From Betaproteobacteria bacterium (GTDB lineage Bacteria > Pseudomonadota > Gammaproteobacteria > Burkholderiales > Burkholderiaceae_C): 64,000 nt of DNA. A model generated the notes under the pieces. That model did not search any database and was not told the DNA's origin. It saw only the letters and a list, made by a program, of their open reading frames with translations. Location: NCBI GenBank assembly GCA_016704535.1, contig JADIZZ010000003.1, forward strand, positions 186,001 to 250,000, in the 5' to 3' direction. The translations under genes were made by a program, and so were the position numbers. Shown piece by piece: positions 28,575-36,966 of the stretch. Positions within the stretch are counted from its first letter, which is position 1. Every line of letters begins with the position of its first letter.

Positions 28575-29887
28575 ACTCTTCGATGGCCATCGCAGCGCGC
28601 ACCCTGTCGTGCGCGCTGCGCCGGCTGGGGCTGTGCGCCGCGCTGGCGCTCCCGGCAGGGGTGGCGGCGCAGCCGCTGCCGCCTTACGCACTGCAGTCCC
28701 GGGTGGCCGAGCACGTGCTGCCGCTGCTGGGCAGCTTGAGACAACTGGTCGGCATCGAGTCCGGCAGCCGCGACCTCGAGGGCCTGGGCAAGATCGGCGA
28801 GTTCATCGCCGGCCACCTGCAGGCTTCGGGCCTGGCGGTGCAGACCTTGCCAACGCAGGCACCGGATTTCCATCCGCAGCTCAAGGGTGCGAAGCTTGGT
28901 GCCATGGTGTACGCCACGCGAAGGGGCACGGGCCAGAAGAAGGTGCTGCTGATCGCCCACATGGACACCGTCTACGCGCGTGGCGTGGGCGCCAATCAGC
29001 CCTTCCGCATCGATGGCGACAAGGCCTACGGTCTGGGCATTTCCGACGACAAGGGCGGTGTGGCGTTGATCCTGCACACGGTCAGGCTGCTCAACGACCT
29101 CGGTCTCGCCGACTACGCGCAACTGGGCGTGCTGATCAACGCCGACGAAGAGATCGGCTCGCCCGGCTCGGCCGCCTTCATCACCCAGCTCGGCAGCGAG
29201 TACGACGCCGTGCTGTCCTTCGAGGGCGGCGGCTTCGAGCAGGACATGGTGCGGCTGGCCACCAGCAGCATCGCCAGCGTCGAGATGAAGATCACCGGCA
29301 AGGCGTCGCACGCTGGCGCGAACCCGGAGGGTGGCCGCAACGCGCTCTACGAGATGGCGCACCAGGTCCTGAAGAGCCGCAATCTCGGTCACCCCGAAAG
29401 GGGCCTGAAGATCAATTGGACGGTGGCCAACGCCGGCGCAACGCGCAACGTCATTCCCGCCACGGCCACGGCGGCGGCCGACGTGCGCGCCCGCACCGAC
29501 GCCGACCTGGACCTGATGGAAGCCGCGCTGCGCGAGTCGATCAAGAGCCAGCTGATCCCCGACACCACCATCGAACTGACCTTCCGTCGCGGCCGCCCGG
29601 CCTTCGTCGGCAACGCCGTTTCGAAGGTGCTGGCACAGCACGCGCAGTCGGTGTTCAGAGAACTCGGCCTGCCGCTGCAGGTGCGCGACCGCGCCAATGG
29701 CGGTGGCACGGATGCGGCCTTCGCGGGCCTGCGCCCCAAGGGCGGCGTGCTCGAGAGCTTAGGCCTGCGCGGTTACGGCGCGCACTCGAACGACAACGAG
29801 TACGTCTTCGTGAGCTCGATCGCGCCCAGGCTCTACCTGGCCACGCGCATGGTGATGGACGTGGGCAGCGGCAAACTGGCCTGGTGA
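28571..29887 (+). CDS. Secreted M20 family metallopeptidase (glutamate carboxypeptidase type)
   Basis: Zinc exopeptidase of 438 aa similar to carboxypeptidase G2, which removes C-terminal glutamate. A signal peptide (about residues 1-33, ending [11 protein letters not shown]) indicates export. Metal-site motifs are [32 protein letters not shown] and, near the end, GAHSNDNEY; the dimerisation lid carries [16 protein letters not shown]. Translation is coupled to the upstream CoA transferase by an ATGA overlap, an odd pairing of a cytoplasmic and an exported enzyme. Confidence 0.9.
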   Translation: MNSSMAIAARTLSCALRRLGLCAALALPAGVAAQPLPPYALQSRVAEHVLPLLGSLRQLVGIESGSRDLEGLGKIGEFIAGHLQASGLAVQTLPTQAPDFHPQLKGAKLGAMVYATRRGTGQKKVLLIAHMDTVYARGVGANQPFRIDGDKAYGLGISDDKGGVALILHTVRLLNDLGLADYAQLGVLINADEEIGSPGSAAFITQLGSEYDAVLSFEGGGFEQDMVRLATSSIASVEMKITGKASHAGANPEGGRNALYEMAHQVLKSRNLGHPERGLKINWTVANAGATRNVIPATATAAADVRARTDADLDLMEAALRESIKSQLIPDTTIELTFRRGRPAFVGNAVSKVLAQHAQSVFRELGLPLQVRDRANGGGTDAAFAGLRPKGGVLESLGLRGYGAHSNDNEYVFVSSIAPRLYLATRMVMDVGSGKLAW

Positions 29888-29906
29888 CGCTGCGGCGGCA
29901 GGCGCC

Positions 29907-32057
29907 TCAGCCGCGGCGCCAGCCGTGGAACCGTTCCACCCAGGCCAGCAGGCGCTGCGGCGCATGCGCGCGCTTCCATTGGCCGGCGGCGTATTTGTTG
30001 GCTTCGGCCAGCGTCGGGTAGGTGTGGATGGTGCCCAGGATCTTGTTCAGCCCCAGGCCGTGTTTCATGGCAAGCACGTATTCGGCCAGCAAGTCGCCGG
30101 CGTGTTCGCCGACGATGGTGACGCCCAGGATGCGGTCCTTGCCGGGCACCGTCAGCACCTTCACGAAGCCGTGGGCTTCGCTGTCGGCGATGGCACGGTC
30201 GAGTTCGTCCAGGCCGAAGTGCGTCACCTCGTAGGGCACGTTCTGCTCTTTGGCTTCCAGCTCGTTCAGGCCCACGCGCGCCACCTCGGGTTCGGTGAAG
30301 GTGGCCCAGGGAATGACGCGGTAGTCGGCCTTGAACTTCTTGAACGGGTCGAACAGCGCGTTGACGGCTGCGTACCAGGCCTGGTGCGCCGCGGTGTGCG
30401 TGAACTGGTAGGGGCCGGCGACGTCGCCGGCGGCGTAGATGTTGGGGAAATTGGTCTGCAGAAAGCCGTTGACGTCCACAGTGCGGCCGGTGGCGACACC
30501 CAGTTCTTCGAGCCCGTAACCCTTCAGGTTTGCGACACGGCCCACGGCTACCAGCACGGCATCGAAGGCGATGCGCACCTCGCGGCCTTCGTGCTCGGCG
30601 ACGAGCCACTTCTGTCCGTCGACTGCCTCGAAGCGTGTGGCCTTGTGGTCCAGCCTCAGGTCGACCCCTTCGGCGACGAAGCGCTCGGCCACCAGGGCCG
30701 AGACTTCGGGGTCCTCGCGCATCAGCAGGCGCGGCGCCATCTCCACCTGCGTCACCTTGCAGCCCAGCCGCGCGAAGGCCTGGGTCAGTTCGCTGCCGAT
30801 GGGCCCACCGCCCAGCACCAGCAGGCGTTCGGGGCGCTGGCGCAGCGACCAGACGGTGTCGGAAGTCAGCGCGTCCATCTGCTCGATGCCGGGGATGGGC
30901 GGCACGAAGGGCCGCGCGCCGGCGGCGATGACGATGGCGCGTGTGCTCAGGCGCTGCACATGGCCGTCGGCAAGGGTGATGTCCACCTCCCAGGGGCTGA
31001 CGATGCGCGCCGTGCCTTGCGCCACGTCGACGCCCAGGCCGGTGTAGCGAGCCACCGAGTCGTGCGGCTCGATGGTGGTGATGACCCGCTGCACACGGTC
31101 CATCACGTCGCCGAAGTCGAAGTCGGCACTGGCACTGCGCATGCCGAACTCTTGCGCGCGCTGCACGTGTGACAGGAACTTGGCCGAACGGATGAGCGCC
31201 TTCGAAGGCACGCAGCCAGTGTTCAGGCAGTCACCGCCGAGCCTGTGTTTCTCCACCAGCGTGACCTTGGCCTTCACGGCCGCGGCGATGTAGGCCGTCA
31301 CCAGCCCGGCTGAGCCGCCACCGATGACGACGAGGTTGCGGTCGAAGCATTTGGGCTTCTTCCACTTCGCGTAGACCTTCTTGGCCTGCACGAGATCGAC
31401 GATCTTCTTGGCGACCAGCGGGAACACCCCCAGCAGCACCAGCGAACCCAGCAGTCCCGGCGAGACGATGCCCGAGAGCGACTCGATGCGCGCCAGCTGC
31501 GTGCCCGCGTTCACGTAGACCAGCGTGCCGGCCAGCATGCCGAGCTGGCTGACCCAGTAAAAGGTCAGCGGCCTGATCGGCGTCAGCCCCATCGCCAGGT
31601 TGATGGCGAAGAAGGGCAGCACCGGCACGAGGCGCAGTGTGAAGAGGTAGAAGCCGCCCTCCTTGGCGATGCCCGCGTTCAGCGCCGCCAGGCGAGGGCC
31701 GAAGCGCGCCTGCACCCAGTCGCGCAGCAGCCAGCGTGAGGCCAGGAAGGCCAGCGTGGCGCCGATGCTCGACGCGAACGAGACGATCAGCAGCCCCCAG
31801 CCCAGGCCGAAGAGCGCGCCCGCGACCAGCGTCATCACGGCCGCGCCGGGCAGCGACAACGCCGTCACGGCGATGTAGGCGGCGAAGAAGGCGAGTGCCG
31901 CGGTCAGCGGTTGTGTGGCGCGCCAGGCTTCCAGGTCGGCCTGGCGCGCCTTGATGGTGGCCAAGTTCAGGTACTGGCCGAGATCGAGCAGAAAGAAGGC
32001 CGCCAGCAGCGCCAGCAGCAGCAAGAGGACACCGACCTGCTTGGGGCCGCGGCTCAC
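29907..32057 (-). CDS. Fusion of TVP38/TMEM64 membrane domain and FAD-dependent pyridine nucleotide-disulfide oxidoreductase
   Basis: A 716-aa two-part protein. Residues about 1-230 form a TVP38/TMEM64 (SNARE-associated/DedA-like) membrane domain, with SLPGAAVMTLVAGALFGLGWG and LRLVPVLPFFAINLAMG. From about residue 240 comes a flavoprotein reductase like mercuric reductase or lipoamide dehydrogenase: FAD motif VVIGGGSAGLVTAY, redox disulfide GGDCLNTGCVPSKALI, NAD motif VLGGGPIGSELTQAFARLG, and the dimerisation domain with HTYPTLAEA. The GTG start overlaps the arsS stop (GTGA). The context suggests a role in arsenic or thiol redox chemistry, but the electron acceptor is unknown. Confidence 0.88.
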   Translation of the reverse strand: MSRGPKQVGVLLLLLALLAAFFLLDLGQYLNLATIKARQADLEAWRATQPLTAALAFFAAYIAVTALSLPGAAVMTLVAGALFGLGWGLLIVSFASSIGATLAFLASRWLLRDWVQARFGPRLAALNAGIAKEGGFYLFTLRLVPVLPFFAINLAMGLTPIRPLTFYWVSQLGMLAGTLVYVNAGTQLARIESLSGIVSPGLLGSLVLLGVFPLVAKKIVDLVQAKKVYAKWKKPKCFDRNLVVIGGGSAGLVTAYIAAAVKAKVTLVEKHRLGGDCLNTGCVPSKALIRSAKFLSHVQRAQEFGMRSASADFDFGDVMDRVQRVITTIEPHDSVARYTGLGVDVAQGTARIVSPWEVDITLADGHVQRLSTRAIVIAAGARPFVPPIPGIEQMDALTSDTVWSLRQRPERLLVLGGGPIGSELTQAFARLGCKVTQVEMAPRLLMREDPEVSALVAERFVAEGVDLRLDHKATRFEAVDGQKWLVAEHEGREVRIAFDAVLVAVGRVANLKGYGLEELGVATGRTVDVNGFLQTNFPNIYAAGDVAGPYQFTHTAAHQAWYAAVNALFDPFKKFKADYRVIPWATFTEPEVARVGLNELEAKEQNVPYEVTHFGLDELDRAIADSEAHGFVKVLTVPGKDRILGVTIVGEHAGDLLAEYVLAMKHGLGLNKILGTIHTYPTLAEANKYAAGQWKRAHAPQRLLAWVERFHGWRRG

Positions 32058-33052
32058 AAACCGCAACCGGGTGCAGCCGCCGTGGCTTCGGCCAGGGCGC
32101 CGCCGCAGCTCGAGCCCTGACCGGCGGTGCAGCCGAAGCAGTGGTCGGCCACGCGTATGGGCTGGTCTTCCAGGCGCGCGGCAGTGAGCTCGCTCAGGTG
32201 CAGGCGCGGCTGGCCGGCGCCGTGGATCGGCAGGCCCAGCTGCTGGTTGAAGTCGCAGTCGTAGACATAGCCCTGCCAGTCGACGCTGAGCAGGTTGCGG
32301 CACATCACCTGCATCAGGTTGTCGTCGCGGTGGGCGCTGCGCAGCAGCGACATGTAGGCGTTGAACTCACCCTTGCTGACCAGCATCGAGCCGAAGCGCT
32401 GGATGGGCATGTTGGCCAGCGTGAAGAGCTGGTTGAAGACGACGCCGAAGTGCTGTGCCAGGTGGCGCTTGTAGTCGGCCTGCAGCGCGGCCTGAGGCGG
32501 CGGCAGGCTGGCGCCCTGGGGGTTGTAGACTAGGTTGAGCACCAGGCCGCTGCCGGGCTGGCCGTAGCCCAGCGCGTTCAGGCGCTGCAGGCCGCGGATG
32601 CTGCCGTCGAAGGTGCCCTTGCCGCGCTGGCGATCGACGTTGTCTTCCAGGTAGCAGGGCATCGAGGCCACGATCTCGACGCCCTGCGCGGCCAGGAAAT
32701 CGGCCAGCCCGTCCTGACCGGGTTCTTCCAGGATGGTGAGGTTGCAGCGGTCGATGACCCGCAAGCCACGGTCACGCGCGGCCACCACCAGGTCGCGGAA
32801 GTGCCGGTTCAGCTCGGGGGCGCCGCCGGTGAGGTCGAGCGTGCGCGCGTTCGGGCTGGCGTCGAGGAAGGCAACGACGGCGGCGATGGTCTCGGCCGAC
32901 ATCTCCTCGGTGCGGTTGGGCCCCGCGTTAACGTGGCAGTGCTGGCAACTCTGGTTGCATCGGTAGCCGAGGTTGACCTGCAGCGTGTCGACGACGCCGC
33001 GGCGCAGAGAGGGGAAATCGGAGCGGACGAGCAAGGGCAGGGTGGCGTGCAT
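32054..33052 (-). CDS. arsS: Arsenosugar biosynthesis-type radical SAM protein ArsS
   Basis: Radical SAM enzyme of 332 aa. The [4Fe-4S]/SAM motif CNQSCQHCH fits CxxxCxxC. TLDLTGGAPELN follows, and the DUF3641-type C-terminus has further cysteines (CFGCTAGQGSSCGG, APGCGL). The family is linked to making the deoxyadenosyl-dimethylarsine precursor of arsenosugars, although many bacterial members are untested. No arsM or other ars gene is visible here. It is the first gene of a two-gene operon coupled to the TMEM64-flavoprotein fusion. Confidence 0.86.
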   Translation of the reverse strand: MHATLPLLVRSDFPSLRRGVVDTLQVNLGYRCNQSCQHCHVNAGPNRTEEMSAETIAAVVAFLDASPNARTLDLTGGAPELNRHFRDLVVAARDRGLRVIDRCNLTILEEPGQDGLADFLAAQGVEIVASMPCYLEDNVDRQRGKGTFDGSIRGLQRLNALGYGQPGSGLVLNLVYNPQGASLPPPQAALQADYKRHLAQHFGVVFNQLFTLANMPIQRFGSMLVSKGEFNAYMSLLRSAHRDDNLMQVMCRNLLSVDWQGYVYDCDFNQQLGLPIHGAGQPRLHLSELTAARLEDQPIRVADHCFGCTAGQGSSCGGALAEATAAAPGCGL

Positions 33053-33082
33053 GACGTGAACTGCAGTGGTTTTGCGGAGTTT

Positions 33083-33132
33083 GACGGACGGCTGCCCGAT
33101 TCCTTACACCCCACCCGGCAACGGGTGTAAGG
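33083..33132 (-). promoter_or_regulatory. Dyad CCTTACACCC-N11-GGGTGTAAGG and ECF-like promoter elements before arsS
   Basis: Perfect 10-bp arms at 33102-33111 and 33123-33132 lie 50-80 bp upstream of arsS. Read toward arsS, the proximal arm gives TGTAAGGAA, followed 9 and 13 nt later by CGTC repeats (33083-33090). This resembles the TGTAA...CGTC layout of ECF sigma-factor promoters. The dyad could equally be an operator, or a hairpin ending the upstream FAH gene, though no T-run follows. Confidence 0.45.
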
Positions 33133-33147
33133 ACCCCGCAGCGTGCC

Positions 33148-34011
33148 TCAGCCGTCGATGAGCGCCGGGTCCCAGGCGAACACGGTCTGCTGCTGCTCGC
33201 CAAGGCGGCTGATGCCCAGCCGCATCACGTCGCCAGGCTTCAGAAACACCGGCTGCGGCTTGATGCCCATGCCCACGCCCGGCGGCGTGCCGGTCGTGAT
33301 GAGGTCCCCCGGTTGCAGCGTCATGAACCGGCTCAGGTAGCTGACGATCTGCGCCACGCCGAACACCATGGTCCGCGTGTTCCCGGTCTGCAAGCGGCGG
33401 CCGTTGAGGTCGAGCCAGAGGTCCAGCGACTGCGGGTCGCCCACCTCGTCGGCCGTCACCAGCCAGGGGCCGATGAGGCCGAAGGTGTCGCAGCCCTTGC
33501 CCTTGTCCCACTGGCTGCCGCGTTCGAGCTGGTATTCACGCTCCGAAACGTCGTTGACGACGCAGTAGCCGGCGACATGCTGCAGTGCATAGTCCTCGCT
33601 GACGTAGCGCGCCCGGCTGCCGATCACGACGCCGAGCTCCACTTCCCAGTCGCCCTTCACCGAGCCCTGCGGCAGCACCACGGGATGGTTCGCGCCGACA
33701 GCGCTGTCCAGCGTCTTCATGAAGACGATGGGCTCCTTCGGGATGGGCATGCCGGCCTCGGCGGCGTGATCGGCGTAGTTCAGGCCGATGGCGACGAACT
33801 TCGTCATGCCCGTCCAGGGCACGGCCAGGCGGCCCGCAGGCACCATGGGCAGCGCGTTCACGTCGATGGCGCGCAGCGCGGCCAGGCCGGCGGGCGACAG
33901 CGTCGCGGGCGTGATCTCGGGCAGCAGCACGCCCAGGTCGCGCACGCGGCCTTGTTCGTCGAGCAGGGCGGGTCTCTCCTGGCCCTTGGGGCCGTGGCGC
34001 AAAAGCTTCAT
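33148..34011 (-). CDS. Fumarylacetoacetate hydrolase (FAH) family protein
   Basis: Probable hydrolase, hydratase or decarboxylase of 287 aa acting on a beta-diketo or 2-keto acid. The FAH core is intact: FVAIGLNYADHAAEAG, the metal-binding EVELGVVIG, VVNDVSEREYQ, DTFGLIGPWLV, and TTGTPPGVGMG. The N-terminal arm MKLLRHGPKGQERPALLDEQG is typical of the ureidoglycolate lyase-like or 2,4-didehydro-3-deoxy-L-rhamnonate hydrolase-like subgroup. It probably shares a transcript with the upstream SDR gene, 142 bp away, although a repeat-like element separates them. Confidence 0.88.
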   Translation of the reverse strand: MKLLRHGPKGQERPALLDEQGRVRDLGVLLPEITPATLSPAGLAALRAIDVNALPMVPAGRLAVPWTGMTKFVAIGLNYADHAAEAGMPIPKEPIVFMKTLDSAVGANHPVVLPQGSVKGDWEVELGVVIGSRARYVSEDYALQHVAGYCVVNDVSEREYQLERGSQWDKGKGCDTFGLIGPWLVTADEVGDPQSLDLWLDLNGRRLQTGNTRTMVFGVAQIVSYLSRFMTLQPGDLITTGTPPGVGMGIKPQPVFLKPGDVMRLGISRLGEQQQTVFAWDPALIDG

Positions 34012-34013
34012 TC

Positions 34014-34152
34014 AATCTCTCCAACCGTTTCGCACGGCTCGCTACGCCTGTTGCCAAGCGACCAAGGCCTTGCGCGGAGCCGGCTTTGCCGGGCCGCAGC
34101 AAGAGCCCCCTCGGGGGGTAGCGAACGCAGTGAGCTTGGGGGTTTCGTTTCC
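34014..34152. repeat. Intergenic repeat-like element with a CCCCC-TC-GGGGGG hairpin
   Basis: The 142-bp gap between the SDR and FAH genes is filled by noncoding sequence with internal symmetry. It has GGCTCGCTACG on one side, a short hairpin CCCCCTCGGGGGG at 34106-34118, and AGCGAACGCAGTGAGC followed by TTGGGGG on the other. This composition resembles interspersed intergenic elements common in Burkholderiales genomes, which often sit between genes of one operon. I see only one copy in this window, so the repeat status is from memory of the type. Confidence 0.4.
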
Positions 34153-34153
34153 T

Positions 34154-34900
34154 TCAGCCGCGGCCGACGAAGGGCATCTTGGTGGCCATCACGGTCATGA
34201 ACAGCACGTTGGCCGACAGCGGCAACCGCACCATCGCCATGAAGGTGTCGGCCACGGCCTGCAGGTCCATCCGCGGCTCGGGGCGCATGCTGCCGTCGGC
34301 TTGCGGCACACCTTCGGCCATGCGCGCGGTGAGCTCGCTGGCGGCGTTGCCGATGTCGATCTGGCCTACTGCGATGTCGAAGGGCCGTCCGTCCAGCGCT
34401 GCGGTCTTGGTCAGGCCCGTGATGGCGTGCTTGGTGGCGCTGTAGGCGATGGAGCCGGGCCGCGGTGCGTGCGCCGAGATGCTGCCGTTGTTGATGATGC
34501 GTCCGCCCACGGGCGACTGCGCCTTCATCAGGCGGAAGGCATGGGACAGGCAGTAGAAGGCGCCGTTCAGATTGACGTCGACCACCTGCCGCCACTCCGC
34601 CGGCGAGACCAGGTCGGGCGACTTCGACGCCAGCCCGCCGCCGGCGTTGTTGAACAGCAGGTCCAGCCGTTCGCAGCGTTGCTGCACGGTGTCGAAGAGG
34701 GCTTGCACGGCGTCGGGGTCAGCGACGTCGCAGGGCAGGGCGAGGGCGCGCGCGCCGTCGGCCCCCGCGGCTGCGATGGCGGTCTGCAGGGCTTCCGGGC
34801 GGCGGCCAACGAACACGACCTGCCAGCCTTCGCGCAGCAGCGCGGTGGCGCAGACCTGGCCAATGCCGCTGCCGGCGCCGGTGACGAGTGCGGTTTGCAT
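34154..34900 (-). CDS. SDR family NAD(P)-dependent oxidoreductase
   Basis: Classical short-chain dehydrogenase/reductase of 248 aa. It has the nucleotide-binding TGAGSGIG at residues about 6-13, NNAGGG, and the catalytic YSATK with a Ser in GSISAHAPR upstream. Arginines in GRRPEAL after beta-2 suggest NADP(H). The ATG at 34900 ([10 protein letters not shown]) fixes the start; the frame is open far upstream through an unrelated region. It lies upstream of the FAH-family gene, consistent with a sugar-acid or keto-acid catabolic pair. Substrate unknown. Confidence 0.9.
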   Translation of the reverse strand: MQTALVTGAGSGIGQVCATALLREGWQVVFVGRRPEALQTAIAAAGADGARALALPCDVADPDAVQALFDTVQQRCERLDLLFNNAGGGLASKSPDLVSPAEWRQVVDVNLNGAFYCLSHAFRLMKAQSPVGGRIINNGSISAHAPRPGSIAYSATKHAITGLTKTAALDGRPFDIAVGQIDIGNAASELTARMAEGVPQADGSMRPEPRMDLQAVADTFMAMVRLPLSANVLFMTVMATKMPFVGRG

Positions 34901-34978
34901 GGTTGGAAGGCGGGTGAAGGGCTGAAGCGGCGCCGATGATGCACCATGCAAGGCCTTGTCACCGACCGCTGATGCCCC

Positions 34979-35359
34979 ATGCACTTCACCCAAGTCATCC
35001 TGTACACGGCCGAGGACGGCCGCGCCCGCTTTCGCGAGCAGCCGCTGCCCCTGACCGAAGGCAAGCCTCAAGCACGGCTGTCGCCGCTGATGCCCAGCGG
35101 CGGACTGCAGTTGCGCATGAGCCCGGTGGGCTTTCGCAGCAACTTCCACTGCACCGAGAACCCGCAGTGGCTCTTCGTGCTGGGCGGGCAGATGCAGATC
35201 GGCCTGCAGGACGGCAGCACGCGCCTGTTCAAGCCGGGCGATCACTTCTTCTCGGCCGACACCTTGCCGTCTGGCGCCACCTTCGATCCGCAACTGCATG
35301 GCCACAACAGCCGCCAGGTGGGCGACGAGCCGCTGGTGACGGCTTTCGTGCGCGCCTGA
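34979..35359 (+). CDS. Cupin domain-containing protein
   Basis: Single-domain cupin of 126 aa. The second cupin motif is visible in [18 protein letters not shown] and the first around [25 protein letters not shown]. There is no signal peptide. It starts 78 bp from the divergent SDR gene. Metal ligands of the first motif are partly replaced, so it may bind a ligand rather than act as an enzyme. No specific function can be named. Confidence 0.8.
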   Translation: MHFTQVILYTAEDGRARFREQPLPLTEGKPQARLSPLMPSGGLQLRMSPVGFRSNFHCTENPQWLFVLGGQMQIGLQDGSTRLFKPGDHFFSADTLPSGATFDPQLHGHNSRQVGDEPLVTAFVRA

Positions 35360-35371
35360 GGCGCGCTCGGA

Positions 35372-36025
35372 TCAGTAGAGCGTGGCGGCCTGCCGCGCAC
35401 GCAGCGTGGCGTCGTAGGCCACGCCGTCGATGCCGGTCTGGCTCAGGCATTCGAGGATCGCGCCCGGCGTGGGCAGGCTGCCGGCGGCGAGGTGGGCCGC
35501 CGGACTCCACAAACCCGAACGCTGGATGGCCCGCGCGCACTGGAAGAAGACGCTGCGCACGTGGATGACGAGCACGCTCGACGCGGGCTTGCCATCGACC
35601 GCGAACTGTCGGCAGAGCGCGGGCAGGGCGCTGATGCGCGCGTTGCCGTTCACGCGAAGCGCCTCGCCGACACCCGGTATCAGGAAGAGCAGCGCCACGC
35701 GCGGGTCATGCACGATGTTGCGCAGACTGTCGATGCGCTGGTTGCCACGCCGGTCGGGCAGCAGCAGGGTGTGGGCGTCGGCCACGCACACGAAGCCCGG
35801 CGCGTCGCCGCGTGGCGAGGTGTCCAGTCCCTGCGGGCCCAGCGTGGCCAGCACGGCGAACGGCGCCGCCTCGATGTAGGGCCGGTACAGCGGGTGCACA
35901 TGGTCAGCTACCTTCTGCAGCGAGGTGGCGCCCGGGCCGGTGTCGTAGACGCGGCGCAGTGCGGCCTCGTCGGCCAGGTCGGCCGAGCAGTCGCCCGCCA
36001 GGCGCAGCAGATCGGCGTCGCCCAC
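35372..36025 (-). CDS. Pyridoxamine 5'-phosphate oxidase-family FMN-binding protein (MSMEG_1061-like)
   Basis: Split-barrel flavoprotein of 217 aa. The core YIEAAPFAVLATLGPQGLDTSPRGDAPGFV followed by LLLPDRRGNQRIDSLRNI is typical of the MSMEG_1061-type subgroup. A GTG start at 36025 (VGDADLLRLAGD) is proposed because GAGG lies 7 nt upstream and it falls 8 bp after the argF stop; longer in-frame starts run inside argF. It probably rides on the argDF transcript. Actual substrate unknown. Confidence 0.82.
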   Translation of the reverse strand: MGDADLLRLAGDCSADLADEAALRRVYDTGPGATSLQKVADHVHPLYRPYIEAAPFAVLATLGPQGLDTSPRGDAPGFVCVADAHTLLLPDRRGNQRIDSLRNIVHDPRVALLFLIPGVGEALRVNGNARISALPALCRQFAVDGKPASSVLVIHVRSVFFQCARAIQRSGLWSPAAHLAAGSLPTPGAILECLSQTGIDGVAYDATLRARQAATLY

Positions 36026-36033
36026 GCGAAGCC

Positions 36034-36966
36034 TCAGCCGATGCGGCCCAGCAGCAGGTACTCCATCAGTGCCTTCTGCGCGTGCATGCGGTTCTCGGCC
36101 TCGTCCCAGACCACGCTCTGCGGGCCGTCGATGACCTCGGCGGTGACTTCCTCGCCCCGGTGCGCGGGCAGGCAGTGCATGAACAGGGCGTCGGGCTGGG
36201 CCACGGCCATCATCTCCTCGTCGACGCACCAGTCGACGAAGGCCTTGCGGCGTTCCTCGTTCTCGGCCTCGTAGCCCATGCTCGTCCAGACGTCGGTGGT
36301 GACGAGGTGGGCGCCTTCGCAGGCCTGCATGGGGTGGTTGAAGACCTTGTAGCAGTTGGTGTCGCGCACGCCGGCCACGGCCGGGTCGATCTCGTAGCCG
36401 CTGGGCGTGCTGACGTGCACCGTGAAGCCCAGGATCTCGGCCGCCTGCAGCCAGGTGTTGGCCATGTTGTTGCCGTCGCCGACCCAGGCCACCACCTTGC
36501 CGCGGATGTCACCCCGGTGCTCGATGAAGGTGAAGATGTCGGCCAGGATCTGGCACGGGTGGTATTCGTTGGTCAACCCGTTGATCACCGGCACCCGTGA
36601 ATGCGCAGCGAAGCGCTCGAGCATGCTCTGCTCGTAGGTGCGGATCATCACGATGTCGACCATGCGGCTGATGACGCGTGCGCTGTCCTCGGCCGGCTCG
36701 GCGCGGCCGAGCTGGCTGTCGCCGGTGGTCAGGTGCACCACGCTGCCGCCCATCTGGTACATCCCGGCCTCGAAGCTGACGCGCGTGCGGGTGCTGGCCT
36801 TCTCGAAGATCATCGCCAGCGTGCGATCAACCAGTGGCTGGTAGCGCTCGTAGTTCTTGAATCGCGTCTTGATGATGCGCGCGCGCTCGAAGAGGTAGGC
36901 GTACTCCTCGGCGCGCAGGTCCTTGAACTGCAGGTAGTGGCGCATCAGCGAGTGGCCGGGTTTCAT
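36034..36966 (-). CDS. argF: Ornithine carbamoyltransferase
   Basis: Forms citrulline from ornithine and carbamoyl phosphate in arginine synthesis; 310 aa. Active-site motifs: carbamoyl-phosphate loop EKASTRTR, HPCQ, the ornithine loop region DVWTSMG, and HCLPAHRGEE. The ATG (MKPGHSLMRHYLQF) overlaps the argD stop by ATGA, so synthesis is coupled to the preceding enzyme of the pathway. The usual Burkholderiales arrangement is argD-argF followed by argG; here a PNPOx-like gene follows instead. Confidence 0.95.
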   Translation of the reverse strand: MKPGHSLMRHYLQFKDLRAEEYAYLFERARIIKTRFKNYERYQPLVDRTLAMIFEKASTRTRVSFEAGMYQMGGSVVHLTTGDSQLGRAEPAEDSARVISRMVDIVMIRTYEQSMLERFAAHSRVPVINGLTNEYHPCQILADIFTFIEHRGDIRGKVVAWVGDGNNMANTWLQAAEILGFTVHVSTPSGYEIDPAVAGVRDTNCYKVFNHPMQACEGAHLVTTDVWTSMGYEAENEERRKAFVDWCVDEEMMAVAQPDALFMHCLPAHRGEEVTAEVIDGPQSVVWDEAENRMHAQKALMEYLLLGRIG

